From assembly GCA_021648585.1 (NCBI GenBank), contig JAKISM010000030.1, positions 1 to 17,409 on the forward strand: 17,409 nt of DNA, in the 5' to 3' direction. The notes below the pieces were generated by a model. The model was not told the origin of the DNA and ran no database searches. It was given only the letters and a program-made list of their open reading frames with translations. The translations under genes and the position numbers were made by a program. Origin of the DNA: Devosiaceae bacterium (GTDB lineage Bacteria; Pseudomonadota; Alphaproteobacteria; Rhizobiales; Devosiaceae). Shown here one piece after another: positions 1 through 7,738 of the stretch; the first letter of the stretch is position 1, and every line of letters begins with the position of its first letter.

Positions 1-40
1 ATGATTTCCTGCACAAATTGCAAATAAAATGCTTAGACAT
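1..40 (-). CDS. 5' end of an unidentified leftward gene (partial)
   Basis: An ATG on the minus strand at 40-38 is preceded four bases upstream by GGAG (CTCC at 45-48 on the plus strand). The frame stays open to the window edge and gives 13 residues, MSKHFICNLCRKS, with a Cys-x-x-Cys pair. The gene would be divergent from the rhomboid gene. Too little is visible to assign a family, and the call rests only on the ribosome binding site and the open frame. Confidence 0.4.
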   Translation of the reverse strand, partial: MSKHFICNLCRKS

Positions 41-162
41 TTTGCTCCAAGCAACTAGAAAGATAATTGCAAAATTGAGTATAAAAATCGCCCTTAATCT
101 TTTATTAAGGTTAACGCTGATGAGTATATGTGGATAATAGCAAAAGAAAGTAGGCTAGAGAC
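41..162. other. Intergenic region upstream of the rhomboid gene
   Basis: This AT-rich spacer lies between two divergent starts. It contains a perfect 7-bp hairpin, CCTTAAT (92-98) and ATTAAGG (104-110), with loop CTTTT. The hairpin could be an operator or a 5'-UTR structure. No convincing -35/-10 pair was seen. Confidence 0.4.
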
Positions 163-888
163 ATGGAAAATGAAGATGAAAATACAAGAAACGCTGCAAA
201 ACAGCCTATTTTTAATTTACCAAATATAATTATCGCTCTGTTGATAATAATTTGGTTACCACAAATATTTACCTCGTTTTTCCCAAATGAGAATATTAAA
301 CAGCTACTTATTATCTATTTTGGCTTTATTCCTACTCGTTTCATTGCCCCCGAACAATTTCCCCTAGGATCACTTGCCTTAACATGGACAGTTTTTACCC
401 ATGCGTTGCTACATGCTGGCTGGGAGCATTTATTCATTAATAGCGCATGGCTAATGATTTTTGGCACGCCTGTTGCTCGCCGCTATGGCGTAAGCGCTTT
501 TTTGCTGATTTTTTTCTTAAGCGCTGCAGCTGGAGCTTTGTTATTTGCGTTAGTAACTTTGCCAGAACTTAGCCTATTGGTTGGCGCATCGGGCGGCATA
601 GCAGGGTTAACAGGAGTTGCTATTCGCTTTATGTTTCAGCCCATTCAAGTTGCAAAACACCCCGAAACTAGTGAAGTAATAGTTTTGGGGCGCACGCTGG
701 CTAGTTTTGCTGAAATGTGGAGCAATCGAACTACAAGATATTTCACCATAGTCTGGCTAGCAATAAATGCCGCCATTCCACTTGTTGGAATTTTTGGGAT
801 TGCAGAAATAAATATCGCATGGCAGGCGCATATTGGAGGATTTTTACTTGGCCTATTCATTGCACCACTGTTTGAGAGTAAAGCCTAA
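163..888 (+). CDS. Rhomboid-family intramembrane serine protease
   Basis: The predicted product is 241 residues with about six hydrophobic segments. The rhomboid signature is complete: the His/Asn-rich segment (His80, His84, His89, Asn93) in the second core helix, the catalytic motif GASGG with Ser143, and the partner His223 in AHIGG in the last core helix. Ser143 and His223 form the catalytic dyad known for this family, which cleaves transmembrane segments within the membrane. The stop codon overlaps the convergent hisI stop by four bases. The ATG at 163 has an AGAG-type Shine-Dalgarno sequence. Physiological substrates cannot be read from the sequence. The N-terminal 17 residues are polar and lie before the first helix. 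Confidence 0.93.
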   Translation: MENEDENTRNAAKQPIFNLPNIIIALLIIIWLPQIFTSFFPNENIKQLLIIYFGFIPTRFIAPEQFPLGSLALTWTVFTHALLHAGWEHLFINSAWLMIFGTPVARRYGVSAFLLIFFLSAAAGALLFALVTLPELSLLVGASGGIAGLTGVAIRFMFQPIQVAKHPETSEVIVLGRTLASFAEMWSNRTTRYFTIVWLAINAAIPLVGIFGIAEINIAWQAHIGGFLLGLFIAPLFESKA

Positions 889-1331
889 TATTTATCCTTA
901 GGATCAAATAATTGCTCGCCACCAGTGAGCTTTAGAGAAGTTTCTTCCCCATTAATTTCAACAGAGCGAAAAAAGCAGCTTTTGCGACCCGTATGACAGG
1001 CTGCACCAATGCCTAATTGCTCAACTTTGAGCAAAATAGCATCTTGGTCGCAATCAACTTGCATTTTTATTAATTTTTGCACTTCGCCTGAAATCTCGCC
1101 CTTTTTCCATATCTTTTGCCGTGAGCGAGAAAAATAATGCACTTCATTAGTTTCAAGGGTTAGGCTAAGCGCTTGTTCATTCATGTGCGCCAGCATAAGG
1201 ATTTCACCGCTTTTATAATCTTGCGCAATAGCGCTCACCAAGCCATTCTCATCAAATTTGGGAGCGAATTGTTTGCCGCTCTCAAGCTGAGCTTTTGATA
1301 GGGTTTTGGCATCAAAGAATTTAATAGCCAT
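885..1331 (-). CDS. hisI: Phosphoribosyl-AMP cyclohydrolase, histidine biosynthesis
   Basis: HisI opens the purine ring of phosphoribosyl-AMP in the third step of histidine synthesis. The start was set at 1331 (MAIKFF), giving 148 residues, because GGAG lies nine bases upstream. An ATG five codons earlier sits on that ribosome binding site and would overlap folE. Metal-binding residues are visible: Asp93, Asp95 and Asp97 (the VDCDQD segment), Cys94, and the CHTGRKSC segment with Cys112 and Cys119. This is the monofunctional form, with no HisE pyrophosphohydrolase domain. It follows the folE stop by one base, so the two are translationally linked. The stop overlaps the convergent rhomboid stop by four bases. 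Confidence 0.95.
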   Translation of the reverse strand: MAIKFFDAKTLSKAQLESGKQFAPKFDENGLVSAIAQDYKSGEILMLAHMNEQALSLTLETNEVHYFSRSRQKIWKKGEISGEVQKLIKMQVDCDQDAILLKVEQLGIGAACHTGRKSCFFRSVEINGEETSLKLTGGEQLFDPKDKY

Positions 1332-1332
1332 G

Positions 1333-1962
1333 CTATCTAGCTCCATTAACTAGCGCAAAAAACCGTTCACGCTCGCTTTTTTCTTCTGCAAATATGCCTG
1401 TAAATTTTTGCGTTAAAGTTGTAGCTCCAGGCGCTCTAACGCCACGCATAGACATGCACATATGCTCCGCCTCAACCATTATGGCAGCACCACGAGGCTC
1501 AAGATAAGTATTTAATGCTTCAATAATTTGCGCTGTTAGGTTCTCTTGCGTTTGCAAGCGGCGTGCATAAATCTCAACTAACCTTGCTAATTTTGATAGG
1601 CCAACAATGCCCTCATTGGGTAAATATGCAATATGAACCTTGCCAAAAAACGGTACGAGGTGATGTTCGCAATGTGAATAAAACGCAATATCACGCAAAA
1701 GAACAATATCATTATAATCGCTAATATCTTGAAAAGTCTTGCTTAATATCTGTTTGGGGTCTTGCTCATATCCAGCAAAAAGCTCGCTATATGCTTTTGC
1801 TACACGTTTAGGACTATCAATCACGCCCTCACGTGTTGGATCATCGCCTGCATATGCAATCAGCGTTTTAACCGCTTCTTGCATTTGCTTTTCGCTTGGT
1901 TTTCGCAAAACCCTTGCAATTTTTTTGGATTTTGCATCAAAATCTGGCAGTTTCACATCCAT
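1333..1962 (-). CDS. folE: GTP cyclohydrolase I (FolE), folate biosynthesis
   Basis: FolE converts GTP to 7,8-dihydroneopterin triphosphate, the entry step of folate synthesis and a source of pteridines. The 209-residue frame starting at 1962 (MDVKLPDF) has AGGAG just upstream. A longer open frame to 2100 was rejected because its extra 46 residues do not look like FolE and run through the promoter region. Zinc ligands Cys98, His101 (within the CEHHLVPFFG segment) and Cys169 (HMCMSMRGV) are all present, as expected for the zinc-dependent type I enzyme. The gene is first in a folE-hisI operon and divergent from the Fe-S scaffold-like gene. Confidence 0.96.
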   Translation of the reverse strand: MDVKLPDFDAKSKKIARVLRKPSEKQMQEAVKTLIAYAGDDPTREGVIDSPKRVAKAYSELFAGYEQDPKQILSKTFQDISDYNDIVLLRDIAFYSHCEHHLVPFFGKVHIAYLPNEGIVGLSKLARLVEIYARRLQTQENLTAQIIEALNTYLEPRGAAIMVEAEHMCMSMRGVRAPGATTLTQKFTGIFAEEKSERERFFALVNGAR

Positions 1963-2018
1963 AATGCATCTCCTGTTAATTATGCCCCAAAAATAAATAC
2001 GAAAGTGCTGGCAGGGCG

Positions 2019-2048
2019 TTGATAATCCATTATATAGAGAACTATATG
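2019..2048 (+). promoter_or_regulatory. Candidate promoter for the Fe-S scaffold-like gene and yidD
   Basis: TTGATA at 2019-2024, an 18-bp spacer and TATATG at 2043-2048 form a plausible housekeeping-sigma promoter. Initiation near 2055 would leave about 20 bases before the GTG start. It overlaps the opposing folE promoter. Confidence 0.4.
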
Positions 2049-2058
2049 AAATTCGCAA
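2029..2058 (-). promoter_or_regulatory. Candidate promoter for folE-hisI
   Basis: On the minus strand TTGCGA (2058-2053), an 18-bp spacer and a perfect TATAAT (2034-2029) are found. Initiation near 2022 would give a leader of about 60 bases before folE. It interleaves with the plus-strand promoter, so the two could compete for RNA polymerase. Confidence 0.45.
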
Positions 2059-2075
2059 GCAAATGAGAAATAATC

Positions 2076-2522
2076 GTGGAACTCTCAGAACTTTATTCAA
2101 GTAAAATATTACAGATAGCTTCTCAATTAGAAAATATTGAGCCGCTCAAGGAATTTGACGCAAGAGTTAAAAAAAATTCTAAAATTTGTGGATCAGTGGT
2201 TGAGGTTAGTTTGAAGCTACAAAATGGCGTGGTTAGTGATTATTCACACAAAGTTTCAGCTTGTGCATTGGGGCAGACTTCTGCCTCAATCATCGCAAAA
2301 AATATAATTGGCTCTAGCGAGAAAAAGTTACGCAATTTAAGAGATGAAATGGTGGCAATGCTTAAGCATGACGGAGCGCCACCAAGCGGTAAATGGTCAG
2401 ACTTGCAATATTTACAACCAGTAAAATCCTATCCAGCAAGGCACACCTCTACTCTTTTAGTGTTTGAAGCAATTATTGCCTGTTTTGATGAAATAAAGAA
2501 AGATAATGAAGCAATTTCTTAA
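2076..2522 (+). CDS. NifU/IscU-like iron-sulfur cluster scaffold-type protein
   Basis: This 148-residue protein shows the IscU/NifU N-domain layout. The first conserved cysteine is Cys38 (KICGS). The second is Cys63 (SACALGQTSASI), matching the glycine-rich GCGSA segment of IscU. The position of the third IscU cysteine is occupied by Thr124, after a conserved His123 (ARHTSTLLVF). Related rhizobial proteins, as I remember them, carry the same substitution, so this is a family trait rather than a mutation. A role in Fe-S assembly is therefore inferred and not certain. The start is GTG at 2076, because the nearest upstream in-frame ATG is closed by a stop at 2064. It overlaps yidD by 17 bases, so the two are probably cotranscribed. 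Confidence 0.8.
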   Translation: MELSELYSSKILQIASQLENIEPLKEFDARVKKNSKICGSVVEVSLKLQNGVVSDYSHKVSACALGQTSASIIAKNIIGSSEKKLRNLRDEMVAMLKHDGAPPSGKWSDLQYLQPVKSYPARHTSTLLVFEAIIACFDEIKKDNEAIS

Positions 2523-2817
2523 AATATTAGGCAAAGCCATTGATTTTCCATTCAAAGTGATTGCGGTTCTGCTAATTCAAATATATCGCTACACGCTTTC
2601 AGCCTTTGCTGGGCGAAATTGCCGCCATTTGCCTTCTTGTTCAGAATATACCAAAGACGCTATTTGGAAATTTGGTTTTTGGAAAGGTGGCTGGATGGGG
2701 TTGGCAAGAGTTGTTAGATGTCGCCCAAGTGGTACTGATGGATTTGACCCCGTGCCTGAAAACTTACCTAAAGACAGTAAATTCTATCTTCCATGGAGAT
2801 ATGGGCGCTGGAAATAA
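2506..2817 (+). CDS. yidD: YidD membrane protein insertion efficiency factor
   Basis: YidD is a small inner-membrane-associated protein that assists YidC in inserting membrane proteins. The 103-residue product carries the full family signature: RYTLSAF, then NCRHLPSCSEY with paired cysteines, then the GFWKGGW segment, RVVRCRPSG, and the terminal DPVPE. The length is typical of the family. It begins inside the end of the preceding scaffold-like gene (17-base overlap) with a weak ribosome binding site, so translational coupling is likely. In many proteobacteria yidD sits with rnpA and yidC. Here it lies with folE and thrS, as in related rhizobia. Confidence 0.95.
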   Translation: MKQFLKILGKAIDFPFKVIAVLLIQIYRYTLSAFAGRNCRHLPSCSEYTKDAIWKFGFWKGGWMGLARVVRCRPSGTDGFDPVPENLPKDSKFYLPWRYGRWK

Positions 2818-2875
2818 TTTTAATCTGGTGTTAATGAGCATATAATATTTTGATTCCAATTTTGAGAGTAAGTCT

Positions 2876-4834
2876 ATGATTAGTATAAAATTTCCTGATG
2901 GTGCAACTCGTGAGTATGAGGAGGGGACAACTGGGGCGCAAATAGTTGGTGCAATTTCTAAGTCTTTGGCAAAAAAAACCGTTGCTATAAAAATTGATGG
3001 TAAACTTTCTGATTTGAGCGAAGCGCTAAATGATGGGGCGTTGGTTGAATTTGTCATGCGTGACGATGAAGCGGCGCTTGAATTAATTCGCCATGATTGT
3101 GCGCATGTTTTGGCAGAAGCCGTGCAAGAATTATGGCCCTTAACGCAAGTTACCATTGGCCCAGTGATTGAAAATGGCTTTTATTATGATTTTGCTCGTG
3201 ATGAGCCTTTCTCAACAGAAGATTTGCGTAACATTGAAAAGAAAATGAGCCAAATTATTCAGCGTGGTGCAAGTTTTACTAAAGAAGTTTGGTCACGTGA
3301 GGAAGCAAAGAAAGTATTTGCGGCTAAAGGCGAAGAATATAAAATTGAATTGATTGATGCTATCGCTGAGGGCGAAAACCTAAATATTTATAAACAAGGG
3401 CAATGGTTTGATCTTTGTCTTGGCCCACATATGCGCACAACAAAAGATGTTGGCCAAGCTTTTAAGCTAACCAAAGTTGCTGGCGCTTATTGGCGAGGAG
3501 ATAGCAACAATGCGGTGCTTTCTCGCATTTATGGCACGGCATGGGCAAACCAAAAGCAATTAGATGAATATTTGCACATGGTTGAGGAAGCTGAAAAGCG
3601 AGATCACCGCAAATTGGGTCGTGAACTAGATCTATTCCATTTTCAAGAAGAAGCGCAGGGCAGTGTTTTTTGGCATCCAAATGGTTTTGTGATTTATAAT
3701 GCGATGGAGCAATATATTAGACGCAAAGTTAGCGCATCTGATTATAAGGAAATAAAAACTCCTGAACTAATGGACGTGAAATTATGGGAAAAATCAGGGC
3801 ATTGGGCAAAATTTAGAGAGAATATGTTTGTTGTGCCCGATGAAGTGCCTTCACTTGAAGATGATGCGCCTGTAATTTCAGGGGAAGCAAAATTAATGGC
3901 GCTTAAGCCCATGAATTGCCCTGCCCATGTGCAAATATTTAATCAGGGTATAAAATCTTATCGTGATTTGCCGCTTCGCTATGCAGAATTTGGCTGTTGC
4001 CATCGCAATGAAGCGCATGGTGCTTTGCATGGTCTGATGCGTGTTAGGCAAATGACACAAGATGATGGGCATATTTTTTGTACAAAAGAGCAGGTGCAAT
4101 CTGAAACTGAACAATTTTGCGAATTACTTGATTCTATTTATCAAGAACTTGGATTTAACGAAGTTAAAATTCTAGTGGCAACACGTCCAGATGTTCGTGC
4201 AGGAACTGACGAAGTGTGGGATTTGGCTGAAAAATCGCTAATCGATGCGCTTAGTGCTACGGGGCGAGAGTTCACTATTGTTGAAGGTGAGGGGGCTTTT
4301 TATGGGCCTAAATTAGAGTTCCACCTAAAAGATGCTATTGGGCGCACGTGGCAGTGTGGCACATTGCAGCTTGATTTTGTGCTACCTGAGCGCCTTGACG
4401 CTTCTTATATTGATAAGGATAGCTCTCGCCAGCGCCCTGTAATGTTGCACCGAGCAATTTTAGGCTCGCTTGAGCGATTTATTGGCATTTTAATAGAAAA
4501 TCATGCAGGTAGAATGCCTATGTGGCTTGCTCCAACACAAGTTGTCGTTGCGCCTATTGTTTCAGACATTGATGATTATGCTTTAAGTATAGTCGAGAAA
4601 TTAAAGGCGCAAGGAATAAGAGCCATAAGCGATTTAAGAAGCGAAAAGATCAATTATAAAGTACGAGAACATTCACACGCTAAAGTGCCAGCAATTTTTG
4701 TGGTTGGTAAACGAGAGGCAGAAGAGGGCACGGTTTCAATCCGTCGTTTGGGCTCGCAAGGGCAAAGCGTAAAAAATGCCAAAGAAGCAATAAAGGAAAT
4801 TATTCAAGAAGCAACACCACCTGATTTGAGATAG
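2876..4834 (+). CDS. thrS: Threonyl-tRNA synthetase
   Basis: ThrRS charges tRNA-Thr; one such tRNA is encoded at 10482. The product is 652 residues. Domains in order: TGS (about 1-62); editing domain (about 63-225) with His73, His77, Cys181 and His185 for hydrolysis of Ser-tRNA; class II catalytic core (about 245-540); anticodon-binding domain (about 550-640). Zinc ligands Cys348, His399 and His525 match the E. coli set with a constant offset of 14. Motif 2 is the RYAEFGCCHRNE segment and motif 3 is PVMLHRAILGSLERF. An acidic insert at about 319-338, before the first zinc ligand, is the form I associate with alphaproteobacterial ThrRS. A GAGAG ribosome binding site precedes the ATG. No tRNA-like operator or T-box was seen in the 58-base leader. 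Confidence 0.98.
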   Translation: MISIKFPDGATREYEEGTTGAQIVGAISKSLAKKTVAIKIDGKLSDLSEALNDGALVEFVMRDDEAALELIRHDCAHVLAEAVQELWPLTQVTIGPVIENGFYYDFARDEPFSTEDLRNIEKKMSQIIQRGASFTKEVWSREEAKKVFAAKGEEYKIELIDAIAEGENLNIYKQGQWFDLCLGPHMRTTKDVGQAFKLTKVAGAYWRGDSNNAVLSRIYGTAWANQKQLDEYLHMVEEAEKRDHRKLGRELDLFHFQEEAQGSVFWHPNGFVIYNAMEQYIRRKVSASDYKEIKTPELMDVKLWEKSGHWAKFRENMFVVPDEVPSLEDDAPVISGEAKLMALKPMNCPAHVQIFNQGIKSYRDLPLRYAEFGCCHRNEAHGALHGLMRVRQMTQDDGHIFCTKEQVQSETEQFCELLDSIYQELGFNEVKILVATRPDVRAGTDEVWDLAEKSLIDALSATGREFTIVEGEGAFYGPKLEFHLKDAIGRTWQCGTLQLDFVLPERLDASYIDKDSSRQRPVMLHRAILGSLERFIGILIENHAGRMPMWLAPTQVVVAPIVSDIDDYALSIVEKLKAQGIRAISDLRSEKINYKVREHSHAKVPAIFVVGKREAEEGTVSIRRLGSQGQSVKNAKEAIKEIIQEATPPDLR

Positions 4835-4872
4835 ATCAATATTTTATTATATAATTGCTTTAAAGTTCTATC

Positions 4873-4921
4873 TTTAGGGCTTTAGATTTTGAGATTTAGG
4901 CTTTATACTTTAGATTTTAGG
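4873..4921. repeat. Short T-rich direct repeats upstream of a small membrane protein gene
   Basis: The spacer after thrS contains CTTTAGATTTT twice (4880-4890 and 4908-4918, 28 bases apart) and TTTAGG three times (4873, 4895 and 4916, about 22 bases apart). The last copy runs into the GGGGAGA ribosome binding site of the next gene. It may be a regulatory repeat or simple-sequence drift. Confidence 0.4.
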
Positions 4922-4931
4922 GGAGATTAAA

Positions 4932-5114
4932 ATGAATTGGAAATTTTTTGCACTTTATGTGATGGCTATGCCAGTGCTTTTGTTGGTGTTTATGATTGTT
5001 GCACTTAGTGCGCCGCAATTAGGCTTGTTTAATATTAATTCGTTGCTTTGGGGCGCAGTTGCTAGCTTTGTTGTTGCTGTTCCTGTTGCATGGGTTGTTG
5101 CCAAAAGATTGTAA
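4932..5114 (+). CDS. Small two-helix inner-membrane protein, function unknown
   Basis: This 60-residue protein has two hydrophobic segments (about 5-27 and 36-56) separated by a short loop, and ends in a positive KRL tail, which suggests that the C-terminus is cytoplasmic. The strong GGGGAGA ribosome binding site nine bases before the ATG supports real translation. I recognise no family. It follows thrS by 97 bases and converges on the secreted protein at 5154. It could be an orphan small membrane protein with its own promoter, because the upstream spacer carries T-rich repeats. Confidence 0.7.
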   Translation: MNWKFFALYVMAMPVLLLVFMIVALSAPQLGLFNINSLLWGAVASFVVAVPVAWVVAKRL

Positions 5115-5153
5115 TAAATATTTTGTTGCAAACAGATGTTCTAATATAGCTAT

Positions 5154-6107
5154 TTAATAGAGCGAAGTAAGTAATTCAACTTCGCGTGGGGCTGATGGTT
5201 TAACCTGAAAATCTCGATTATAGACATTTTTCCCAATCTTAGCGATTACGGCATAATCACCTTCCTTTAGAATTGTTGAGGGGAAAGCTCCAAGATTTGT
5301 GTAGACAATTTCTCCGTCCTGCTCTTTTACGCTCCATTCAACATCGGCTATTGCCTTGCCATTTGGCTCAGAAGCAAGGCGAAAGCTTATTTTGCTGGCA
5401 TCATGATATAATGTAGCATCAGTAATTTGCCCCACTTCAACCCGTAAATCTGCCTGTACTTTTGCATTAACATTGCCAAAATATGAGGTAACATTATAAG
5501 TTCCAGCATTTAGATAAATAATATCATTAGGGCGGACATTTTCTGCGATAATTCTTTTGCCGTTTATTTCGCCATCATTGGCTGATATTTCAAATTTAAG
5601 ATTAGAGGGAATAATTGGTATATCGCCAGTAATTGCCGCCTTTAAGCGTAATGCACCTGCTTCAAATATTAAGGTTTTTGTGGCAGGAGAATTAATGGTA
5701 ATTGTTTCACTAACCTGAGCATTGCCATATGCTGCATGAATTAAATAGTCGCCCATTTTCAAGTTAAAATTTGCAGCAGCTCGTTCAGACTTAAATAGGA
5801 GTGACATTTGACCATTTTCAATTTCGCTGGCATCAAAAATGCGCCAGTTAACCCCACTTTGCAAAATTGCACCATTTTCAGATAATTTTGCAAAAAGTTT
5901 AAGATTTTTTCCGAAGCCATCATCATTTTGAAAAATGCTACTATCATCAGGCTGCGCAATTAGTGGTATAGGTGTTTGCTCAGGGATTATTTCTCGATTT
6001 GGGGGTGGTTGTGGAATTGGCGCGGTATCTTGAGCTAACACACTATTAAGTGGTAAGATAAATGATAAGATAAAGAGAATAATATAGGATATCAATTTTT
6101 TTTGCAT
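5154..6107 (-). CDS. Secreted protein with three repeated beta-rich modules, function unknown
   Basis: The 317-residue product begins with a classical signal peptide (positive MQKK, hydrophobic 5-22, likely cleavage after VLA at 25). A proline-rich linker follows (about 29-50). The rest shows a threefold repeat of about 80 residues: roughly 68-148, 151-235 and 239-314. Each module has an LxxxL strand, a Trp or Phe-containing strand (VNWRIF, KFEIS, VEWSV) and a closing L(K)xGxY hairpin followed by an A/S-x-[YI]-G segment (GDY at 119, GTY at 202, GDY at 283). This suggests tandem Ig-like or carboxypeptidase-regulatory-like beta sandwiches in the periplasm. No catalytic motif was found. It is divergent from the nitroreductase gene. 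Confidence 0.75.
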   Translation of the reverse strand: MQKKLISYIILFILSFILPLNSVLAQDTAPIPQPPPNREIIPEQTPIPLIAQPDDSSIFQNDDGFGKNLKLFAKLSENGAILQSGVNWRIFDASEIENGQMSLLFKSERAAANFNLKMGDYLIHAAYGNAQVSETITINSPATKTLIFEAGALRLKAAITGDIPIIPSNLKFEISANDGEINGKRIIAENVRPNDIIYLNAGTYNVTSYFGNVNAKVQADLRVEVGQITDATLYHDASKISFRLASEPNGKAIADVEWSVKEQDGEIVYTNLGAFPSTILKEGDYAVIAKIGKNVYNRDFQVKPSAPREVELLTSLY

Positions 6108-6186
6108 ATGTTCTATTAACTTGTACTAAATGAGTAGGAAAGCAAAAATACTATAGTTGAGTAAATATAAACAAAAAAGGTAAATT

Positions 6187-6765
6187 ATGTCACGTAACGC
6201 ACAATTAATAGATTATTTGAAAAAACGTCGCTCTGTACCCCTTCCATTTTTGCAAAATCCGGGCCCAAGTGAAAGCGAATTAAAGGAAATATTAGAAATT
6301 GCAACTAGAGTTCCTGATCATGGAAAATTATCTCCTTGGCGTTTGATTATTTATAAAGGGGATAAGCGCATAAAAATTGGGGAAAATTTGGCGCTAATTG
6401 CTAAGGAAAATAACCCAAATATAGATGAAGAAAAATTAGAAGTTGAGCGAAATCAATTTTTACCAGCTCCTCTAACTATTGGCGTTTTAAGCTCGCCCAT
6501 CAAACACGAGAAAATCCCACAATCTGAGCAAGTGCTTTCTGCGGCGGCTGTGGCTCTAAATCTTGTGCATGGCGCAAATGCGCTAGGTTTTGGCACTCAT
6601 TGGGTTTCTCGGTGGTTTTCTTATGACCAAAGAGCAAAAGAAATGTTGGGTGCAAAAAATGGCGAGGAATTTGTTGCCTTTATTCATATTGGAACTCCAT
6701 GTAAAACATTAGAAGATAGAGATAGGCCAAACCTAAAAGATGTTGTTACATACTGGCAAAATTAA
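6187..6765 (+). CDS. Nitroreductase-family flavoprotein (YdjA-like)
   Basis: The 192-residue product fits the short YdjA branch of the FMN-dependent nitroreductase family, which acts as a homodimer using NAD(P)H. The N-terminal RRSVP (14-18) matches the FMN phosphate-binding segment. The RVPDHGKLSPWR segment (41-52) is diagnostic of the YdjA/TdsD-type branch. The GFGTHWVSRW segment near residue 137 and IHIGTP near 170 complete the FMN site. The start at 6187 has AAGG upstream. Physiological substrates are unknown for most members. The neighbouring genes do not form an obvious pathway with it. Confidence 0.9.
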   Translation: MSRNAQLIDYLKKRRSVPLPFLQNPGPSESELKEILEIATRVPDHGKLSPWRLIIYKGDKRIKIGENLALIAKENNPNIDEEKLEVERNQFLPAPLTIGVLSSPIKHEKIPQSEQVLSAAAVALNLVHGANALGFGTHWVSRWFSYDQRAKEMLGAKNGEEFVAFIHIGTPCKTLEDRDRPNLKDVVTYWQN

Positions 6766-6819
6766 CGAAAATTTAACCTTAGTTTAGCATTGATTAACAT
6801 AGAGTTTAAGGTCATTAAA

Positions 6820-7644
6820 ATGTCAATGCAACCAATTCAAATTTCTCCTGCTTTAGCACAAGTGATAAATAGTGCTGGACAAAAATCCGATGTGGATTTT
6901 GATTATTTGGTGCAAACTGCTGTGCGTGAAAGCTCCCTAAACCCAAAAGCAAAAGCTAGCACATCTTCTGCTACTGGTCTTTTCCAATTTATTGAAGCAA
7001 CATGGTTTGAAACTATGAAGTCAGAAGGGGCGAGGCTTGGATATGAAAATTATGCAAATGCTATTAAGCGTGATGAAAATGGTGTCTTTAATGTAGAAAA
7101 TAAAAAATTGCGCCATGAGATTTTGGAACTAAGAAAAGACCCGCAAATTGCCGCAGATCTTGCCGCAGCTTTTACTCGTAATAATGGTGAGTATCTTGAA
7201 AATAGGTTTGGGCGGCGACCAAGTGCTGGGGAGCTTTATATTGCACATTTTTTGGGTGCTAAGGGTGCTGAAAAAATGTTTGAGGCTGGATTAAAAAACC
7301 CAGATCAAATAGCCGCAAATCTTTTCCCAAATGCTGCCAAGGCAAATCGCTCGATTTTTTATTCCAACAATGAGCCAAGAACCATAAAACAGGTATATTT
7401 ATCTCTCGTAGCCAAGCATCAAGCTAGTGTTGTTGCAAGTGAGTTTAGTGCGCAACAGCTTGCAAACAAAGATGTTGCTATTAAAATTGATAATAATCAG
7501 CAAGCTCCGTTAATTATTGAGCGAGATATTTCATTTCAAAATATGTTCACAACAAATACCAATAATGAGCCCCGTTCGTTAATTTCAGACAGAGCAGAGA
7601 ATGTTAATAATGGTGCGTTCTTTGTGCAGCTCTACGCCAAATAA
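6820..7644 (+). CDS. Lytic-transglycosylase-like (SLT-fold) protein
   Basis: The N-terminal half looks like the SLT/lysozyme fold: VRESSLNP with the probable catalytic Glu37, followed by the ATGLFQFIEATW segment (51-62), which matches the family's second motif. Such enzymes cleave peptidoglycan and leave 1,6-anhydromuramic ends. The start was set at 6820 (MSMQPI, 274 residues) because AAGG lies eight bases upstream. An open frame from a TTG at 6790 adds ten unlikely residues. No signal peptide is seen, so export would need another route, such as the flagellar or a type III/IV apparatus, or the protein is loaded by a partner. The C-terminal third (about 200-274) is Asn/Gln-rich and has no recognised domain. 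Confidence 0.82.
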   Translation: MSMQPIQISPALAQVINSAGQKSDVDFDYLVQTAVRESSLNPKAKASTSSATGLFQFIEATWFETMKSEGARLGYENYANAIKRDENGVFNVENKKLRHEILELRKDPQIAADLAAAFTRNNGEYLENRFGRRPSAGELYIAHFLGAKGAEKMFEAGLKNPDQIAANLFPNAAKANRSIFYSNNEPRTIKQVYLSLVAKHQASVVASEFSAQQLANKDVAIKIDNNQQAPLIIERDISFQNMFTTNTNNEPRSLISDRAENVNNGAFFVQLYAK

Positions 7645-7684
7645 TTTTCTTTATTCATAGTGAACAAATTATTAAGCCTTGCAA

Positions 7685-7713
7685 CCTAAAGTGCTTTCAA
7701 AGACGCATTTAGG
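7685..7713 (+). other. Hairpin in the leader of the DUF2336 gene
   Basis: CCTAAAGTGC (7685-7694) pairs with GCATTTAGG (7705-7713) apart from one bulged G. There is no U-run after it, so it is not a standard terminator. It lies about 25 bases before the AAGGG ribosome binding site of the next gene. Confidence 0.35.
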
Positions 7714-7738
7714 CGCAGGTTTATAATTAAGGGATATA

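Noticed and set aside
1963..2100. Long upstream extension of folE
   Set aside because: It runs over both candidate promoters and has no FolE-like residues. The ATG at 1962 has AGGAG.
2764..3156. Minus-strand open frame opposite yidD and thrS
   Set aside because: The residues are a serine/alanine-rich shadow of the thrS N-terminus.
4835..4931. Terminator after thrS
   Set aside because: No stable hairpin with a T-run was found in the spacer.
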